Source: Halorubrum salipaludis
GTDB lineage: Archaea; Halobacteriota; Halobacteria; Halobacteriales; Haloferacaceae
Reading direction: 5' to 3'
NCBI RefSeq assembly: GCF_002286985.1
Contig: NZ_NSKC01000008.1
Location: 1 to 64,000, forward strand
Length of the DNA: 64,000 bases
Positions 17,409 to 26,457 of the stretch are shown here, one piece after another; the stretch's first letter is position 1; the number at the start of each line of letters is the position of its first letter. The notes under the pieces are model-generated. The model did not search any database. It was not told where the DNA came from and saw nothing but the letters and a program-made list of their open reading frames with translations. Position numbers and translations under genes: made by a program.

Positions 17409-18059
17409 ATGACCGAAACCGGAGACCGAGTCGGTCTCGTCTGCCCGTCGTGCTCGTCGGGCGAGGAGACCGTCCACGAAGTGTTGCGCCCCGGCGGGCA
17501 GGCGACCGTTCGCTGTACCGAGTGCGACCACACGCACAAAGCCGAGATCCCCGAGGAGGAGACCGTCCGGCTGACCGTCGTCGTCTCGCAGGACGGCGAG
17601 TCGTTCTCGACCGAGATGGACGTGCCCGCCGACACCTACGTCGCCACGGGCGAGGAGTTCGTCGTCGACTCGCCCGACGCCCTGATGCAGGTCCGGGTGA
17701 CCGGGATCGAGGTCGGCCCCGAACAGCGCGTCGAGGAGGCCGACATCGAGGCCGTCGAGACGCTGTGGACCCGCGCGGTCGACAACGTCTCCGTCCCGGT
17801 GACGCTCCACCCGAAGGACGGCAACGCCGACCAGACGCGCTCGCTGCAGGTGAACGTCCCCGGCGACTACGAGTTCACCGTCGGCGAGACCGAGGTCTTC
17901 GGCGAAGAGGAGTTCACCGTCGAGGGCGTCCAGATCCGCGAGGACGCCCCCGAGTACCGCCACGAGAAGCTGGACCACGAGGGCGACTTCGCGTACGCCA
18001 AGGACTGCAAGCGGGTGTACGCCCGCGACGAGAGTCTGACGGCGTGGTCGGCCTGGTAG
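17409..18059 (+). CDS. HVO_0476-type zinc finger protein
   Basis: A 216-residue haloarchaeal protein. An N-terminal zinc ribbon is formed by CPSC (12-15) and CTEC (36-39), both in knuckle-like turns. The remainder is a beta-rich acidic domain, and the C-terminus ends in DCKRVYARDESLTAWSAW. I recognise it as the conserved haloarchaeal family typified by HVO_0476, with no known biochemical role. A GATATTTACG TATA-like box about 28-36 bases upstream supports the ATG at 17409 and a leaderless transcript. Confidence 0.8.
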   Translation: MTETGDRVGLVCPSCSSGEETVHEVLRPGGQATVRCTECDHTHKAEIPEEETVRLTVVVSQDGESFSTEMDVPADTYVATGEEFVVDSPDALMQVRVTGIEVGPEQRVEEADIEAVETLWTRAVDNVSVPVTLHPKDGNADQTRSLQVNVPGDYEFTVGETEVFGEEEFTVEGVQIREDAPEYRHEKLDHEGDFAYAKDCKRVYARDESLTAWSAW

Positions 18060-18188
18060 ACCGAAGCGGGAGTCTCGGGCGAGCGGTCGCTGTTCGGAAC
18101 GAGTCCTTCGAAAAAACGGTGGCACCGATGGGGGCGACCCACATCGAACACCGTCTGTGAGTACGACCGCGGCGTGGTCGGAGCGGCG

Positions 18189-18578
18189 TTAGATGACGCG
18201 GTTCTGCAGGTAGTCGAGGTGTTTCGCGTTGTAGACGATCTTGACCTCGTCCGTCGCCGGGCTGCCGATGCAGGTCAGGCGAACGTTCTTCTCTTCGACC
18301 TCCTCGTCGGAGAGGATCTGCTGCATGTCCATCTCGATGTCGCCCTCCTTGACGATGGAGGCGCAGTTCGCGCAGGCGCCGGCGCGGCACGAGAAGGGCC
18401 AGTCGTAGCCCTGGGCCTCGGCGGACTCGAGGATGTACTCGCCCTGATTCACTTCGAGGGTACCGTAATCCTCGTCGTCGAGGTCGGCGTCGGCGGCCTC
18501 CTCGAACAGGTCGTCGTCGTCCATCGACCAGCCGTGGTCGTCGAGCACTTCGTAGTTGAGGTATTCTACTGTGGGCAT
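18189..18578 (-). CDS. Halobacterial 2Fe-2S ferredoxin
   Basis: A plant-type [2Fe-2S] ferredoxin of 129 residues that carries electrons for 2-oxoacid:ferredoxin oxidoreductases in haloarchaea. Cluster ligands are Cys64, Cys69, Cys72 (CRAGACANC) and Cys103. The N-terminus ([17 protein letters not shown]) and the acidic insertion before the cluster domain are the halophilic signature of this family. The ATG at 18578 gives exactly the usual length; a longer in-frame start at 18605 is less likely. A cheF-type gene diverges upstream. Confidence 0.95.
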   Translation of the reverse strand: MPTVEYLNYEVLDDHGWSMDDDDLFEEAADADLDDEDYGTLEVNQGEYILESAEAQGYDWPFSCRAGACANCASIVKEGDIEMDMQQILSDEEVEEKNVRLTCIGSPATDEVKIVYNAKHLDYLQNRVI

Positions 18579-18747
18579 CACCCGGCGGTTTGATGCCCAC
18601 CTCATTAGGCTTTGCTGTTCCGCGTTTTTCTCGGACGATCGCCCACCCCGAACGCCCGAACACGTTCGTTCTCCATCTGTCGGCGTGTTATCACGAATGA
18701 TACGTCAGGAGAAACAGTAAATACCGGAGAGCCGCAAGCAGAGTCCG

Positions 18748-19617
18748 ATGGAAGAGTCCGTCGTCGCCGACTTCGTCGGCCGCGTCCACACCTCCGACCT
18801 CGGAAGCGGCGAACCCGTGACGGGCCGCGTCCTCCTGAGCCAGCGCCGGCTCGTGCTCGCCACCGACGACGGGAAGACGACCGTCCCCCTCTCGAAGGTG
18901 TTCGACATCGTCGTCGGCACCGTCCCCGGCGACCTCCAGTCGTTTTTCAGCGACAGCGTCACCGTCGCGTACGATCGAGACGGACAGCGGGGCACCGCCC
19001 TTGTCGAGGGAGAGCCGGACGACATGGAGCGGTTCACTCGACTGCTGTTCAAGGCCCTGTTGCGCGGCGTGACGGTCACGGTCCGCCACCCGGCGAAGCT
19101 CGGCGGCCGCGTCACCGACGCGTCCGACCACACCGCGTCGATCAGCCTCTCGCCGGGCGCGATCGGCTTCGCCGACTGCCCCGAGCCGTTCGAGGTCGAC
19201 CTCTCCACGGTCATCGACTACGAGCGGACCGACCGCACGATCGCCGGCACGAAGCGTCCCGCGCTCGTGTTCCGCCACGTCCCCGAGACCCAGACTGTGA
19301 CGTCGATCGCGACGGTCCCCGACAAGCGGATCTTGAACGTGCTCGGCCGGTACATCAAGCTGGAGTACGACGAGGTGATGGAGGACGTCGAGGCGTTCGA
19401 TCCGACGGAGGAGCAGCTGGAGATCCTCGTGTCGATCTACTCCGCCGGCGGCGAGGCGAACATCGCCGACGTGATCACCGGCGACGTGGCGCAGACGGAG
19501 ATGGTCCTCGACACGCTCCGCGAGGAGGACCTCGTGGTCGACGGCGACGCGGGCGCCGCGCTCACGCGGAAGGGCCAGATGATCGTCACCTCGTACATGG
19601 AGTCGGTCAACTCCTAG
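18748..19617 (+). CDS. cheF: Taxis protein CheF
   Basis: A 289-residue protein of the archaeal CheF (DUF439) family, which links CheY/CheD/CheC signalling to the archaellum switch. The N-terminal two thirds form two similar beta-rich domains; the C-terminal part (EEQLEILVSIYSAGGEANIADVI onward) resembles a winged helix. In haloarchaea cheF usually lies in the che/fla gene cluster, but no other chemotaxis genes are near here, so this may be a second or stray copy. A GTAAATAC box lies about 30 bases before the ATG. Confidence 0.83.
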   Translation: MEESVVADFVGRVHTSDLGSGEPVTGRVLLSQRRLVLATDDGKTTVPLSKVFDIVVGTVPGDLQSFFSDSVTVAYDRDGQRGTALVEGEPDDMERFTRLLFKALLRGVTVTVRHPAKLGGRVTDASDHTASISLSPGAIGFADCPEPFEVDLSTVIDYERTDRTIAGTKRPALVFRHVPETQTVTSIATVPDKRILNVLGRYIKLEYDEVMEDVEAFDPTEEQLEILVSIYSAGGEANIADVITGDVAQTEMVLDTLREEDLVVDGDAGAALTRKGQMIVTSYMESVNS

Positions 19618-19766
19618 CCGGCCCTCCGGGCCCGGCGCCCTACTCCTCGCGCCCCGCGCCCCGCTTCCCACACTCCGCGCCCCGCTCTCCGAGAGACGCC
19701 GGGAGCGACCCGCGCTGGACCCCGAGCGGGGGAAGTTTCATGGCGATACGCGTGTAGGTAGTTCAC

Positions 19767-20675
19767 ATGACAGACGACCACCGCGGGCGGTCGACGCGCC
19801 TCGACGCCGCGGTCCGCGATCGGGGGATCGACGCGCCGGCCGACTCCGCTTTGGCCGACGCGTCCGGTCCCGACTCGGGGCCGCGGGTCGCGCGGGTGCC
19901 CGAACAGCACGTCCATGACACCTTCTCCGTGGAGGGGATCGACACGAAGCGCCGAGAGGGGCTATTGGAGGCCGTCCTCCGCGACCGCGACGGCGTGAGC
20001 GCCGCGTCGGCGACCGCGCGGAACGGCACCGTCGGCGTCCACCACGACCCGTCGGTGTCCCGGGACGACATCCGTGAGACGCTGACGGCGTGCGGGCTCG
20101 TCGTCGACCCCGCGGACCGGGCGTTCGAGGCGCGGCGGGCCTCGCAGTTCGCGTCCGCCCGCGTCGCTGTCGCCGTGCTGTTCGGACTGATGGTCGCGAC
20201 GCCGTACATCGCCGTGTTGTACCCGACCCGCATCGAGTGGTTGTTCTACGATCCGATGACGGTGTCGTACCTGCAGTCGCTCCTCGACTCGCGGATGGCG
20301 ACGCACTTCTTCGTCAACCTCGGCGCGCTGTCGGGGATCGCGTTCCTCGTCGCCTGCGCCCCGCGCATCCGCCGGGCGCTCGGCGCGCTCGCGGAGGGGC
20401 GGCTCACGACCGACGCCCTCTTCGTCGGGGGCGTGGCCGGGTTGTTCGCCTACAGCACCGCCGCCGCGTTCACCGGCTTCGACGGGACGGTCCACTACGA
20501 CCTCGTCGCCTACGCGGTCGCGGGCGCCACCCTCTGGGCCCACTTCGGCGCGGCCGACCCGGCCGCCGAGGACCACGGGGCGGCGGAGTCGGCCGGAAGC
20601 GCCCCCGACGCCGAGGTCGCGGAGGGCGAACTGGCCGACGGCGATCCGGTGGCGATGACCGACGGCGGTCGGTAG
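19767..20675 (+). CDS. Membrane protein with heavy-metal-domain-like N-terminus
   Basis: A 302-residue protein. Residues about 45-115 look like a heavy-metal-associated (ferredoxin-like) domain (HVHDTFSVEGIDTKRREGLLEAVLRDRDGVSAASATARNGTVGVHHDP). The CxxC metal site is absent. Three to four hydrophobic helices follow (about 130-150, 180-200, 215-235, 245-260), reminiscent of the first helices of copper P-type ATPases, but there is no phosphorylation or ATP-binding domain. The tail is acidic. It may be a relic or a sensor-like derivative of a P1B ATPase N-terminus. Function unknown. Confidence 0.6.
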   Translation: MTDDHRGRSTRLDAAVRDRGIDAPADSALADASGPDSGPRVARVPEQHVHDTFSVEGIDTKRREGLLEAVLRDRDGVSAASATARNGTVGVHHDPSVSRDDIRETLTACGLVVDPADRAFEARRASQFASARVAVAVLFGLMVATPYIAVLYPTRIEWLFYDPMTVSYLQSLLDSRMATHFFVNLGALSGIAFLVACAPRIRRALGALAEGRLTTDALFVGGVAGLFAYSTAAAFTGFDGTVHYDLVAYAVAGATLWAHFGAADPAAEDHGAAESAGSAPDAEVAEGELADGDPVAMTDGGR

Positions 20676-20705
20676 CCGGCCGCCCGCCGTTTCATTCCGT
20701 CTCCT

Positions 20706-21587
20706 TCAGTTCCCGCCGTTCGGCTCCGGCTCGACGCCCTCGATCGCGACCGCATCGCCGACCGCGAGCGTCGAGCCCCACTCCGCCTCCGGGACGACCG
20801 TGTTGACCATCAGCCGGAAGTCGTGGTCGAACCGGTCGCCCTCGGTCCACGCCGGCCGCGTCTCGCGGCGCTTCCGGATGAACGTCTCGCGGAAGCCGTC
20901 GATCGGCTCGCCCGTGTCCGGGTCCCGCGAGGGGACGACGCAGCGCTGACACGGGTTGACGCCGAACAGCTCGCCCTCTCCGACGGAGACGCGCACGGCC
21001 TCCCCGCGGTCGGCGAACAGCCGGTCCTCCCAGAACGCCGGGCAGTCGTCGAGCACGACGCTGGGGCGGAGCCGCCGCCGCATCTCCGTCGCGTCGTCGA
21101 CCTCGTCGAACCACGAGGCGACCGCCTCCAGCGTCGCCCGCGAGACGACGGTCGGTCCCGGCGCCGCCCGGTCGTCGGGGAGCCCGCCGTCCGGCTCGCG
21201 GACCAGATCGACCGCGTAGCCGAGGTACTCGCCGACCCACGCCTCCAGCGCCTCGCGGTCGTCGGGGAGCGTAAACGTTTCCTCGTCCGCGGCGGCTCCC
21301 GTCTCCGGACGCGCCGGCCGCGAGAGGGTCACCGCGGTCGGCGTCGCGTCCGTCGGGCCGGCGACTTCGTAGGTCGCCGAGAGCCCGTGGACCGCCGGCT
21401 CGCTCTTCCCGTTGACGTAACCGCCGTCGCCGCCGACCGAGGCCGCGTGCGGGTCGACGCCCGCCTCGACGAGCGCGTAGGTACGGTCGCCGCGGAGGGC
21501 CCCGTTCGGGCCGATCTCGGCCCGTTCGAGTGCCACCCCGTCGTTCGACTTCAGCGGGTACGCGACGAGTTCCGCGATGCGTGCCAT
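20706..21587 (-). CDS. MOSC domain protein
   Basis: A 293-residue protein with an N-terminal MOSC_N beta-barrel (LVAYPLKSNDGVALERAEIGPNGALRGDRTYALV) and a C-terminal MOSC domain. The C-terminal domain carries the conserved NPCQRCVVPSRDPDTG segment, whose cysteine is the usual sulfur-carrying or cofactor-contacting residue. MOSC proteins relate to molybdenum-cofactor sulfuration and mARC-type N-hydroxylate reduction; the partner is unknown here. It converges with the preceding membrane-protein gene. Confidence 0.88.
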   Translation of the reverse strand: MARIAELVAYPLKSNDGVALERAEIGPNGALRGDRTYALVEAGVDPHAASVGGDGGYVNGKSEPAVHGLSATYEVAGPTDATPTAVTLSRPARPETGAAADEETFTLPDDREALEAWVGEYLGYAVDLVREPDGGLPDDRAAPGPTVVSRATLEAVASWFDEVDDATEMRRRLRPSVVLDDCPAFWEDRLFADRGEAVRVSVGEGELFGVNPCQRCVVPSRDPDTGEPIDGFRETFIRKRRETRPAWTEGDRFDHDFRLMVNTVVPEAEWGSTLAVGDAVAIEGVEPEPNGGN

Positions 21588-21694
21588 ATCCGCGGTTCGG
21601 CAGGCGGCGACAAAAGGGTCCGGGAGGCGGGAAAAGCGGATGACGAGCGGGAGGAAGCGGAGAAAGCGGAGAAAGGCGTCGAGAGACGAGGGGG

Positions 21695-22498
21695 TTACTC
21701 CTCGTCGTCGGTGTCGTCGGTGTCAGCGTCCGCCTCGCCGGCGTCCGCGTCGTCGCCCTCCTCGTCCTCGTCGCCGACCGTCAGCCCGGCGGCCTCGAAC
21801 GCCTCGGCGATCTCCTCGACCGGGAGGGTCCGGTAGCCGTCGGCTTCGGTGACCGTGGCGACGGCCAGGTCTTCCGGCTCGAACTCGTCGTCGTGGGCGG
21901 CGAGCGCGGCGATGCCGAGCTCGACGCCCGCGTCGAGCGAGAGCCCCTCGGTCCACTCCTCTTCGAGGTGGCCCTGGATGTCCTGACGGCCGCCGCCGAT
22001 GACGGTCGCCTTCCACTCGTTCGGGGTGCCGGAGGGGTCGGCGGCGAACAGGCGCGGCTCGCCGTTGTCGATGCCGCCGATGAGGAGCGCGGCGCCGTAC
22101 GGCCGAGTGCCGCCGCGCTGCGTGTTCTCCTGGATGTGGTCGGTGACGAACTTCGTCAGCGTCTCGACGCCGACGGGCTCGCCGTAGCGGAGGCGGTTCC
22201 CCTGCGACTGGCGGCGCGCGAGGTCGATCAGCTGGCGGGCGTCGGCGACGTGGCCGGCGCTCGCGGTGCCGAGGTGGTCGTCGAGCTTGTGGAGCTTCTC
22301 GATGCTCTCGGCCTCCATCAGCGTCGAGGAGGCGCGGGACATCGCGACGAAGACGACGCCGTCGGCGGTCCGGACGCCGACGCTCGGCGCGCCGCGCGAG
22401 ACCGCCTCGCGGGCGTACTCCACCTGATAGATCCGTCCGTCGGGCGAGAACAGCGACGTGCCGCGGTCGTACGCCTGCTGGTCGTTGCCGCCCATCAT
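21695..22498 (-). CDS. psmA: Proteasome alpha subunit
   Basis: An outer-ring subunit of the 20S proteasome (267 residues). The YDRGTSLFSPDGRIYQVEYAREAV N-terminus contains the gate YDR motif and the family signature. The alpha-subunit core follows, and the last 35 residues are an extremely acidic haloarchaeal tail (repeated DAD/DTDD). It works with the PAN ATPase encoded at 39-40 kb, which lies well apart. The frame opens with two Met codons (22498, 22495). A GGTATAAG box upstream on the minus strand (about 22547-22554) supports a short or absent leader. Confidence 0.95.
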   Translation of the reverse strand: MMGGNDQQAYDRGTSLFSPDGRIYQVEYAREAVSRGAPSVGVRTADGVVFVAMSRASSTLMEAESIEKLHKLDDHLGTASAGHVADARQLIDLARRQSQGNRLRYGEPVGVETLTKFVTDHIQENTQRGGTRPYGAALLIGGIDNGEPRLFAADPSGTPNEWKATVIGGGRQDIQGHLEEEWTEGLSLDAGVELGIAALAAHDDEFEPEDLAVATVTEADGYRTLPVEEIAEAFEAAGLTVGDEDEEGDDADAGEADADTDDTDDEE

Positions 22499-22725
22499 CG
22501 TCGATCACCCGCTCTCGCGGTGTCGCGCTGGCTCATTACCCGTTCTTATACCGGACGGTTGAAAAAGCAACCGTAACCGGTACGCTCGGATCGGGACCCC
22601 GCACCCTATCCGTCCGCGTCGACGCCGGAGAGATCGCCGCGGAGTTCGCCGCCGCGCTCGTCGTCTGCGACGGGTCTTCGATCCCCGCCTGCGACGGATA
22701 TATCCCCGAGACTCCCCTAAGAGGG
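22499..22725. promoter_or_regulatory. Divergent promoter region, psmA / CARDB-MacB operon
   Basis: Opposed promoters are visible: TTCTTATACC (about 22545-22554) for psmA, and the palindromic GGATATATCC (22696-22705) about 25 bases before the GTG of the secreted-protein gene. CCCCTAAGAGGGG (22714-22726) forms a small hairpin right at that start. Nothing else is recognised in the gap. Confidence 0.5.
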
Positions 22726-24129
22726 GTGACATTGACACCCACGAGAACCACAGCCGCGCTGCTGGCCCTGCTGGCGCTCCTGGGGGCCGTCGGCGCGGCC
22801 GCGGCGGTGCCCGACGCCCGGATCGCGATCGACGGGGTGGACGTGAGTTCGAGCGAGCCCGCCGTCGGCGAGCGGACGGCGCTGAACGTGACCGTCTCGA
22901 ACTCCGGCGGGAGCCCGGCGGCGGCGGACGTGACGAGCGTCCGGCTCATCGACGCGGACGGCGGCGACGACGAGGACGCGGACCGCGATTCCCGCGACGA
23001 GGCGACCGCGGTCGGGGCGCTCTCGGCGGGCGACGCGACCGACGTGGTCCTGTGGACCCGCTTCGACGAGCCGGGCGAGCACCGGCTCACGGTCGAGGTC
23101 GTCGCCGAGGGGGAGGCGACCGACGGCGACGACCGGGAGACCGTCACCGTGACGCGTGACGTGGTCGTCGACGTCCAGCCGGCCGAGGTCGCGCTCGACG
23201 TGCGGGCCCGGGCGCTCTCGCCGGAGGACCTCCGGAGCGACGAGGAGGACCAGAGCGCCGGCGGGATCGGCGTCGACGGCATCGAGGGGGTCTTCGGCGG
23301 CGGGGGCGGCGGGCTCCAGTCGTCCGATGACGACGCGGCCGAGTCGGTCCGATCGGCGGACTCGCCGGTGGCGGTGACCGTCGTCAACACCGGGACGTCG
23401 ACCGCCGACCGCGTGCACCTGACCGCCGTCGGCACGCCGGTCGAGGCTGGCAGGGGAGATGACGGCGACGCCGGGGAGTCCGACGCGGCCGACCCGACCG
23501 TCGAGGCCGGCCCGTTCGTCGTGGAGGACGTGGCGCCGGGCGAGGAGCGGCGCGTGATCGTCGACCTCGGTCCCCTCGACGAGCGCTCGGACGTGACGGT
23601 TACGGCGGCGTTCCGGTCCGAGCTCGACGCGCCCGCCGGGGCCGGCGCGAACCGGACGGCGACCTCGTCCGTCCGGTACCCAACGCGCGAGGGCGCCCCG
23701 ACCGTCACCGACGCGGCGGTCCGGACAACCGAGGGCGGCGAGGTGGTCGTGGACGCGAACCTCGGCAACGCGGGCACCGGCGAGCTGGAGGGGGTCGTCG
23801 TCTCGGTCGCCGGCGCCGAGGGGGTCGAGCCGACCCCGGCCGGCCGGGAGTACTTCGTCGGCGGCGTGGGGGCGGGCGACTTCGTCGCCTTCGATCTGCG
23901 GACGACGGCGAACGCCTCCGTCGCCGACTCGATCCCGATCCGGATCGCGTACACCGAGCGCGGCGTCCGGTACACTGAGACCACGACGGTGGCGCTCCCC
24001 GAGTCGGGCGACGGCGGCGGAGGCGGCTCCGGCGGCGTCGGGACGCTGGGGGCGCTCGGGATCGTCGGACTCGTCGGCGGCGCGGGCGTCGCGGTCGTCG
24101 GGAGCGCGGTCCGTCGACGCGATGTATAG
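22726..24129 (+). CDS. Secreted CARDB/S-layer-like protein of an ABC unit
   Basis: A 467-residue exported protein. A signal peptide spans about residues 8-27 (AALLALLALLGAVGAAAA). Several CARDB/COG1361-like beta-sandwich stretches follow (SEPAVGERTALNVTVSNSGG; PVAVTVVNTGTSTADRVHL; VVVDANLGNAGTGELEGVVVSV). A Gly-rich linker and one C-terminal membrane helix with basic RRRDV end the protein, so it is anchored outside the cell. The start is a GTG just after a TATA-like palindrome. It overlaps the ATPase gene by eight bases, implying a three-gene export unit in which it may replace the MacA-type adaptor (inference). Confidence 0.8.
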   Translation: MTLTPTRTTAALLALLALLGAVGAAAAVPDARIAIDGVDVSSSEPAVGERTALNVTVSNSGGSPAAADVTSVRLIDADGGDDEDADRDSRDEATAVGALSAGDATDVVLWTRFDEPGEHRLTVEVVAEGEATDGDDRETVTVTRDVVVDVQPAEVALDVRARALSPEDLRSDEEDQSAGGIGVDGIEGVFGGGGGGLQSSDDDAAESVRSADSPVAVTVVNTGTSTADRVHLTAVGTPVEAGRGDDGDAGESDAADPTVEAGPFVVEDVAPGEERRVIVDLGPLDERSDVTVTAAFRSELDAPAGAGANRTATSSVRYPTREGAPTVTDAAVRTTEGGEVVVDANLGNAGTGELEGVVVSVAGAEGVEPTPAGREYFVGGVGAGDFVAFDLRTTANASVADSIPIRIAYTERGVRYTETTTVALPESGDGGGGGSGGVGTLGALGIVGLVGGAGVAVVGSAVRRRDV

Positions 24130-24862
24130 CGTCGAACTGCGCGGCGCGACCAAGCGGTACCCCGGCGCGGGCGCCGAGCCCGTCGTGGCGCTCGACGACG
24201 TGGACTTCGCGGTCGAGCCGGGGGAGTTCGTCGCGGTCGTCGGCCCCAGCGGCTCCGGGAAGTCGACGCTGCTCAACGTGCTCGGGCTCCTCGACGACCC
24301 GACCGACGGGTGGCGCCTGCTGGACGGGACCGACGTGACCGAGCTCACCGTCGGCGAGCGCACCGCGGCCCGCAAGGAGTCGATCGGGTTCGTCTTCCAG
24401 GACTTCCACCTCCTGCCGACGCTGACCGCGGTCGAGAACGTCGCGCTCCCGACCGCGTTCGACCCGGGGGACGCGAGCGACCGCGCCGCCGACCTGCTCG
24501 GCCGGTTCGGGCTCGGCGACCGGCTGGACCACGAGCCCTCGGAGCTGTCCGGCGGGCAGAAACAGCGGGTCGCCATCGCCCGGTCGCTCATCAACGAGCC
24601 GGCGGTGCTGCTCGCGGACGAGCCGACGGGGAACCTCGACACGGAGACCGGCGAGTCGATCCTCGCCGAGTTCGAGCGCGTGAAGGAGGAGGGGGTCGCC
24701 GTCGTCGCCGTCACGCACGACCCGCTGGTCGAGGAGTACGCGGACCGTGTCGTCGAGCTCACGGACGGGGTCCTGGAGGGCGGGATCCCGGGCAGGGACC
24801 CCCCGGCCGAGGGGCCTTCGGACCGGGACGCCGACGCGGCTCTCAGACCGGGGGAACGATGA
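24122..24862 (+). CDS. ABC transporter ATPase, MacB/LolD type
   Basis: A 246-residue ATPase of the MacB/LolD/FtsE class. Walker A GPSGSGKST is at 41-49, the family QDFHLLPTLTAVENV segment at about 93-107, signature LSGGQKQR at 142-149 and Walker B VLLADEPTGNLDT shortly after. It powers the permease encoded immediately downstream (ATGA overlap at 24859-24862). Such pairs move lipoproteins, peptides or drugs, or act as mechanotransmitters rather than importers. Confidence 0.93.
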   Translation: MYSVELRGATKRYPGAGAEPVVALDDVDFAVEPGEFVAVVGPSGSGKSTLLNVLGLLDDPTDGWRLLDGTDVTELTVGERTAARKESIGFVFQDFHLLPTLTAVENVALPTAFDPGDASDRAADLLGRFGLGDRLDHEPSELSGGQKQRVAIARSLINEPAVLLADEPTGNLDTETGESILAEFERVKEEGVAVVAVTHDPLVEEYADRVVELTDGVLEGGIPGRDPPAEGPSDRDADAALRPGER

Positions 24863-26070
24863 CGGAGGGATCGGGGGGCCCGGAGCCCGGCGTGGGCGGC
24901 GGAAGCGAGGGCGCCAGGGGCTGGCTCCGGGGCTGGCGACCCGCCGTCTCGATGGCCGCGCGGAACCTCCGCCGGAACCGCGTCCGAACGATGCTCGCGG
25001 TGCTCGGCGTCTGTATCGGCGTGCTCGCGGTCGCGGGGCTGGGGATCTTCGGGAACGTGCTCGCGCTCGGCGCCGACGACGCAATCGGCGACATCGGCAC
25101 GCAAGTGGTAGTCTCGCCGAACGCGGACGCCGGCGTGGAGTCGCTCTCGGCGGCCGACGTGGCGGCGATCCGCCGCGCCGTCGACGACCCGGCGGTCGGC
25201 GACCCGGCCGTCGTCCCGCTGTACTCCGACAACGCGGTCGTCGAGGGGCCGAGTTCACAGACCTTCGCGACGGTCTACGGCGTCGAGGAGCCGGGGCTCG
25301 CGTTCGAGGCCGCGGAGGGCAGGCTCCCGGACCGCCACAGGCAGGGGGCGATCGTCGGCGCGGGCGTCGCCGAGGACCTCGGCCTCGGGGCGGGCGACAC
25401 CGTCGGGATCGCGGGGTCGCAGGTCCGCGTCGTCGCGGTGCTCGCCGAGAGCCAGACGTTCAGCCCGGTGGCGCCCGACGACGCCGTCTTCCTCCCGGAG
25501 TCGGCGTTCGCCGCCGACGGCTACGCGCAGGCGCTGGTCGTCGCGGAGTCGGGGGCGACCGCGCGGGCCGCCGCGGACGCGATCCGCGAGGAGGTGAACG
25601 CCCGGGAGGAGCGCGTCGACCTGTTCGAGCTGGCGGCGCTCGTCGACGAGATCAACGACTTCTTCGATCTCTTGAGCACGTTCCTCCTCGGGCTCGGCGC
25701 CATCTCGCTCGTGGTCGCCGGCGTCTCGATCCTCAACGTCATGCTGATGAGCACGGTCGAGCGCAGACAGGAGATCGGCGTGATGCGCGCGGTCGGCGTG
25801 ACGCGTCGAGACGTGTTGCGCGTGCTGTTAGCGGAGGCCGGGCTTATCGGCGCGGCGGGCGCCGCGGCTGGGACCCTGTTGACCGTGCTGCTCGTCGCCG
25901 GGCTGGTGGCCGCGACGCCCGCGGTCGACGCGGCGCTCGTGCTCGACCCGACGAACGGCTACTACCTCCTGTTGGCGCTCGGCTTCGGCGTCGGCGTCGG
26001 GATCGTCAGCGGCGCGTACCCGGCGTGGAAGGCCGCGAACGAGCGCCCCGTGGAGGCGCTGCGGAGCTGA
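24859..26070 (+). CDS. MacB/FtsX-type ABC permease
   Basis: A 403-residue permease: one N-terminal membrane helix (about 42-65), a large extracellular MacB periplasmic-core-like domain, then three helices (SLVVAGVSILNVML; LIGAAGAAAGTLLTVLLVAG; LLALGFGVGVGIVSGAYPAWKAA) ending in the family PVEAL motif. MSTVERRQEIGVMRAVGVTRRDV is the FtsX/MacB signature loop. The ATG at 24859 overlaps the ATPase stop. With the upstream secreted protein it makes a complete three-gene system. Confidence 0.92.
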   Translation: MTEGSGGPEPGVGGGSEGARGWLRGWRPAVSMAARNLRRNRVRTMLAVLGVCIGVLAVAGLGIFGNVLALGADDAIGDIGTQVVVSPNADAGVESLSAADVAAIRRAVDDPAVGDPAVVPLYSDNAVVEGPSSQTFATVYGVEEPGLAFEAAEGRLPDRHRQGAIVGAGVAEDLGLGAGDTVGIAGSQVRVVAVLAESQTFSPVAPDDAVFLPESAFAADGYAQALVVAESGATARAAADAIREEVNAREERVDLFELAALVDEINDFFDLLSTFLLGLGAISLVVAGVSILNVMLMSTVERRQEIGVMRAVGVTRRDVLRVLLAEAGLIGAAGAAAGTLLTVLLVAGLVAATPAVDAALVLDPTNGYYLLLALGFGVGVGIVSGAYPAWKAANERPVEALRS

Positions 26071-26105
26071 TTCGGACTCGCACGAGCCTCGATACGGCGG
26101 GGCCG

Positions 26106-26282
26106 TCACCCCGCCCAGCCGGCCCGCATGTCGTCGGTGATGCGGTCGCGCCACGTCTCGAACGCGTCGCGACACTCGGGCTCGGCCTCGACGTGGCGCA
26201 TGAAGCCCGCGCCGGGCGACGCGAGTGTCGCCCCGCAGAACGGACACCGTTTGGGCTCGATCGCGGTTTCTGACAGTGCCAT
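26106..26282 (-). CDS. Small zinc-finger protein
   Basis: A 58-residue protein with one zinc-finger-like pattern: CPFC (13-16), then His30 and Cys37 (FMRHVEAEPEC). Such C2HC micro-zinc proteins are frequent and poorly understood in haloarchaea. I prefer the ATG at 26282 (MALSETAIEPKRC); a start five codons upstream is possible. It converges with the MacB-type permease. Confidence 0.7.
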   Translation of the reverse strand: MALSETAIEPKRCPFCGATLASPGAGFMRHVEAEPECRDAFETWRDRITDDMRAGWAG

Positions 26283-26457
26283 GTGAACACACAACACGAT
26301 GTAGCGTGAAAAATGTTTTCTCGATCGCTATTTCGCGAAGACAGTAGCCGAAATTCTGTGGCTAACGGGGATTACTGACTGAATAGCCAGAAATAACCAG
26401 ATTTGATTCCAACCTAGCAGACTTCGATCTGCCAACGGGCAGGGGAGTCGGTCCCCT
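26283..26457. other. AT-richer intergenic stretch, no gene recognised
   Basis: The gap between the small zinc-protein gene and the end of the DHFR gene is clearly less GC-rich than its surroundings (for example AAAAATGTTTTCTC, AGAAATAACCAGATTTGATTCC). I see no convincing ORF, tRNA or terminator. It may hold the promoter of the small zinc gene and otherwise be a decayed insertion. Confidence 0.4.

Noticed and set aside
18060-18188. Possible gene in the gap between the zinc-finger protein and ferredoxin genes
   Set aside because: Only the read-through of overlapping frames is open; there is no start, ribosome site or family-like sequence.
26283-26457. Possible degenerate tRNA in the AT-richer gap
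   Set aside because: GATTCCAACC resembles part of a T arm, but no cloverleaf or acceptor stem can be drawn.
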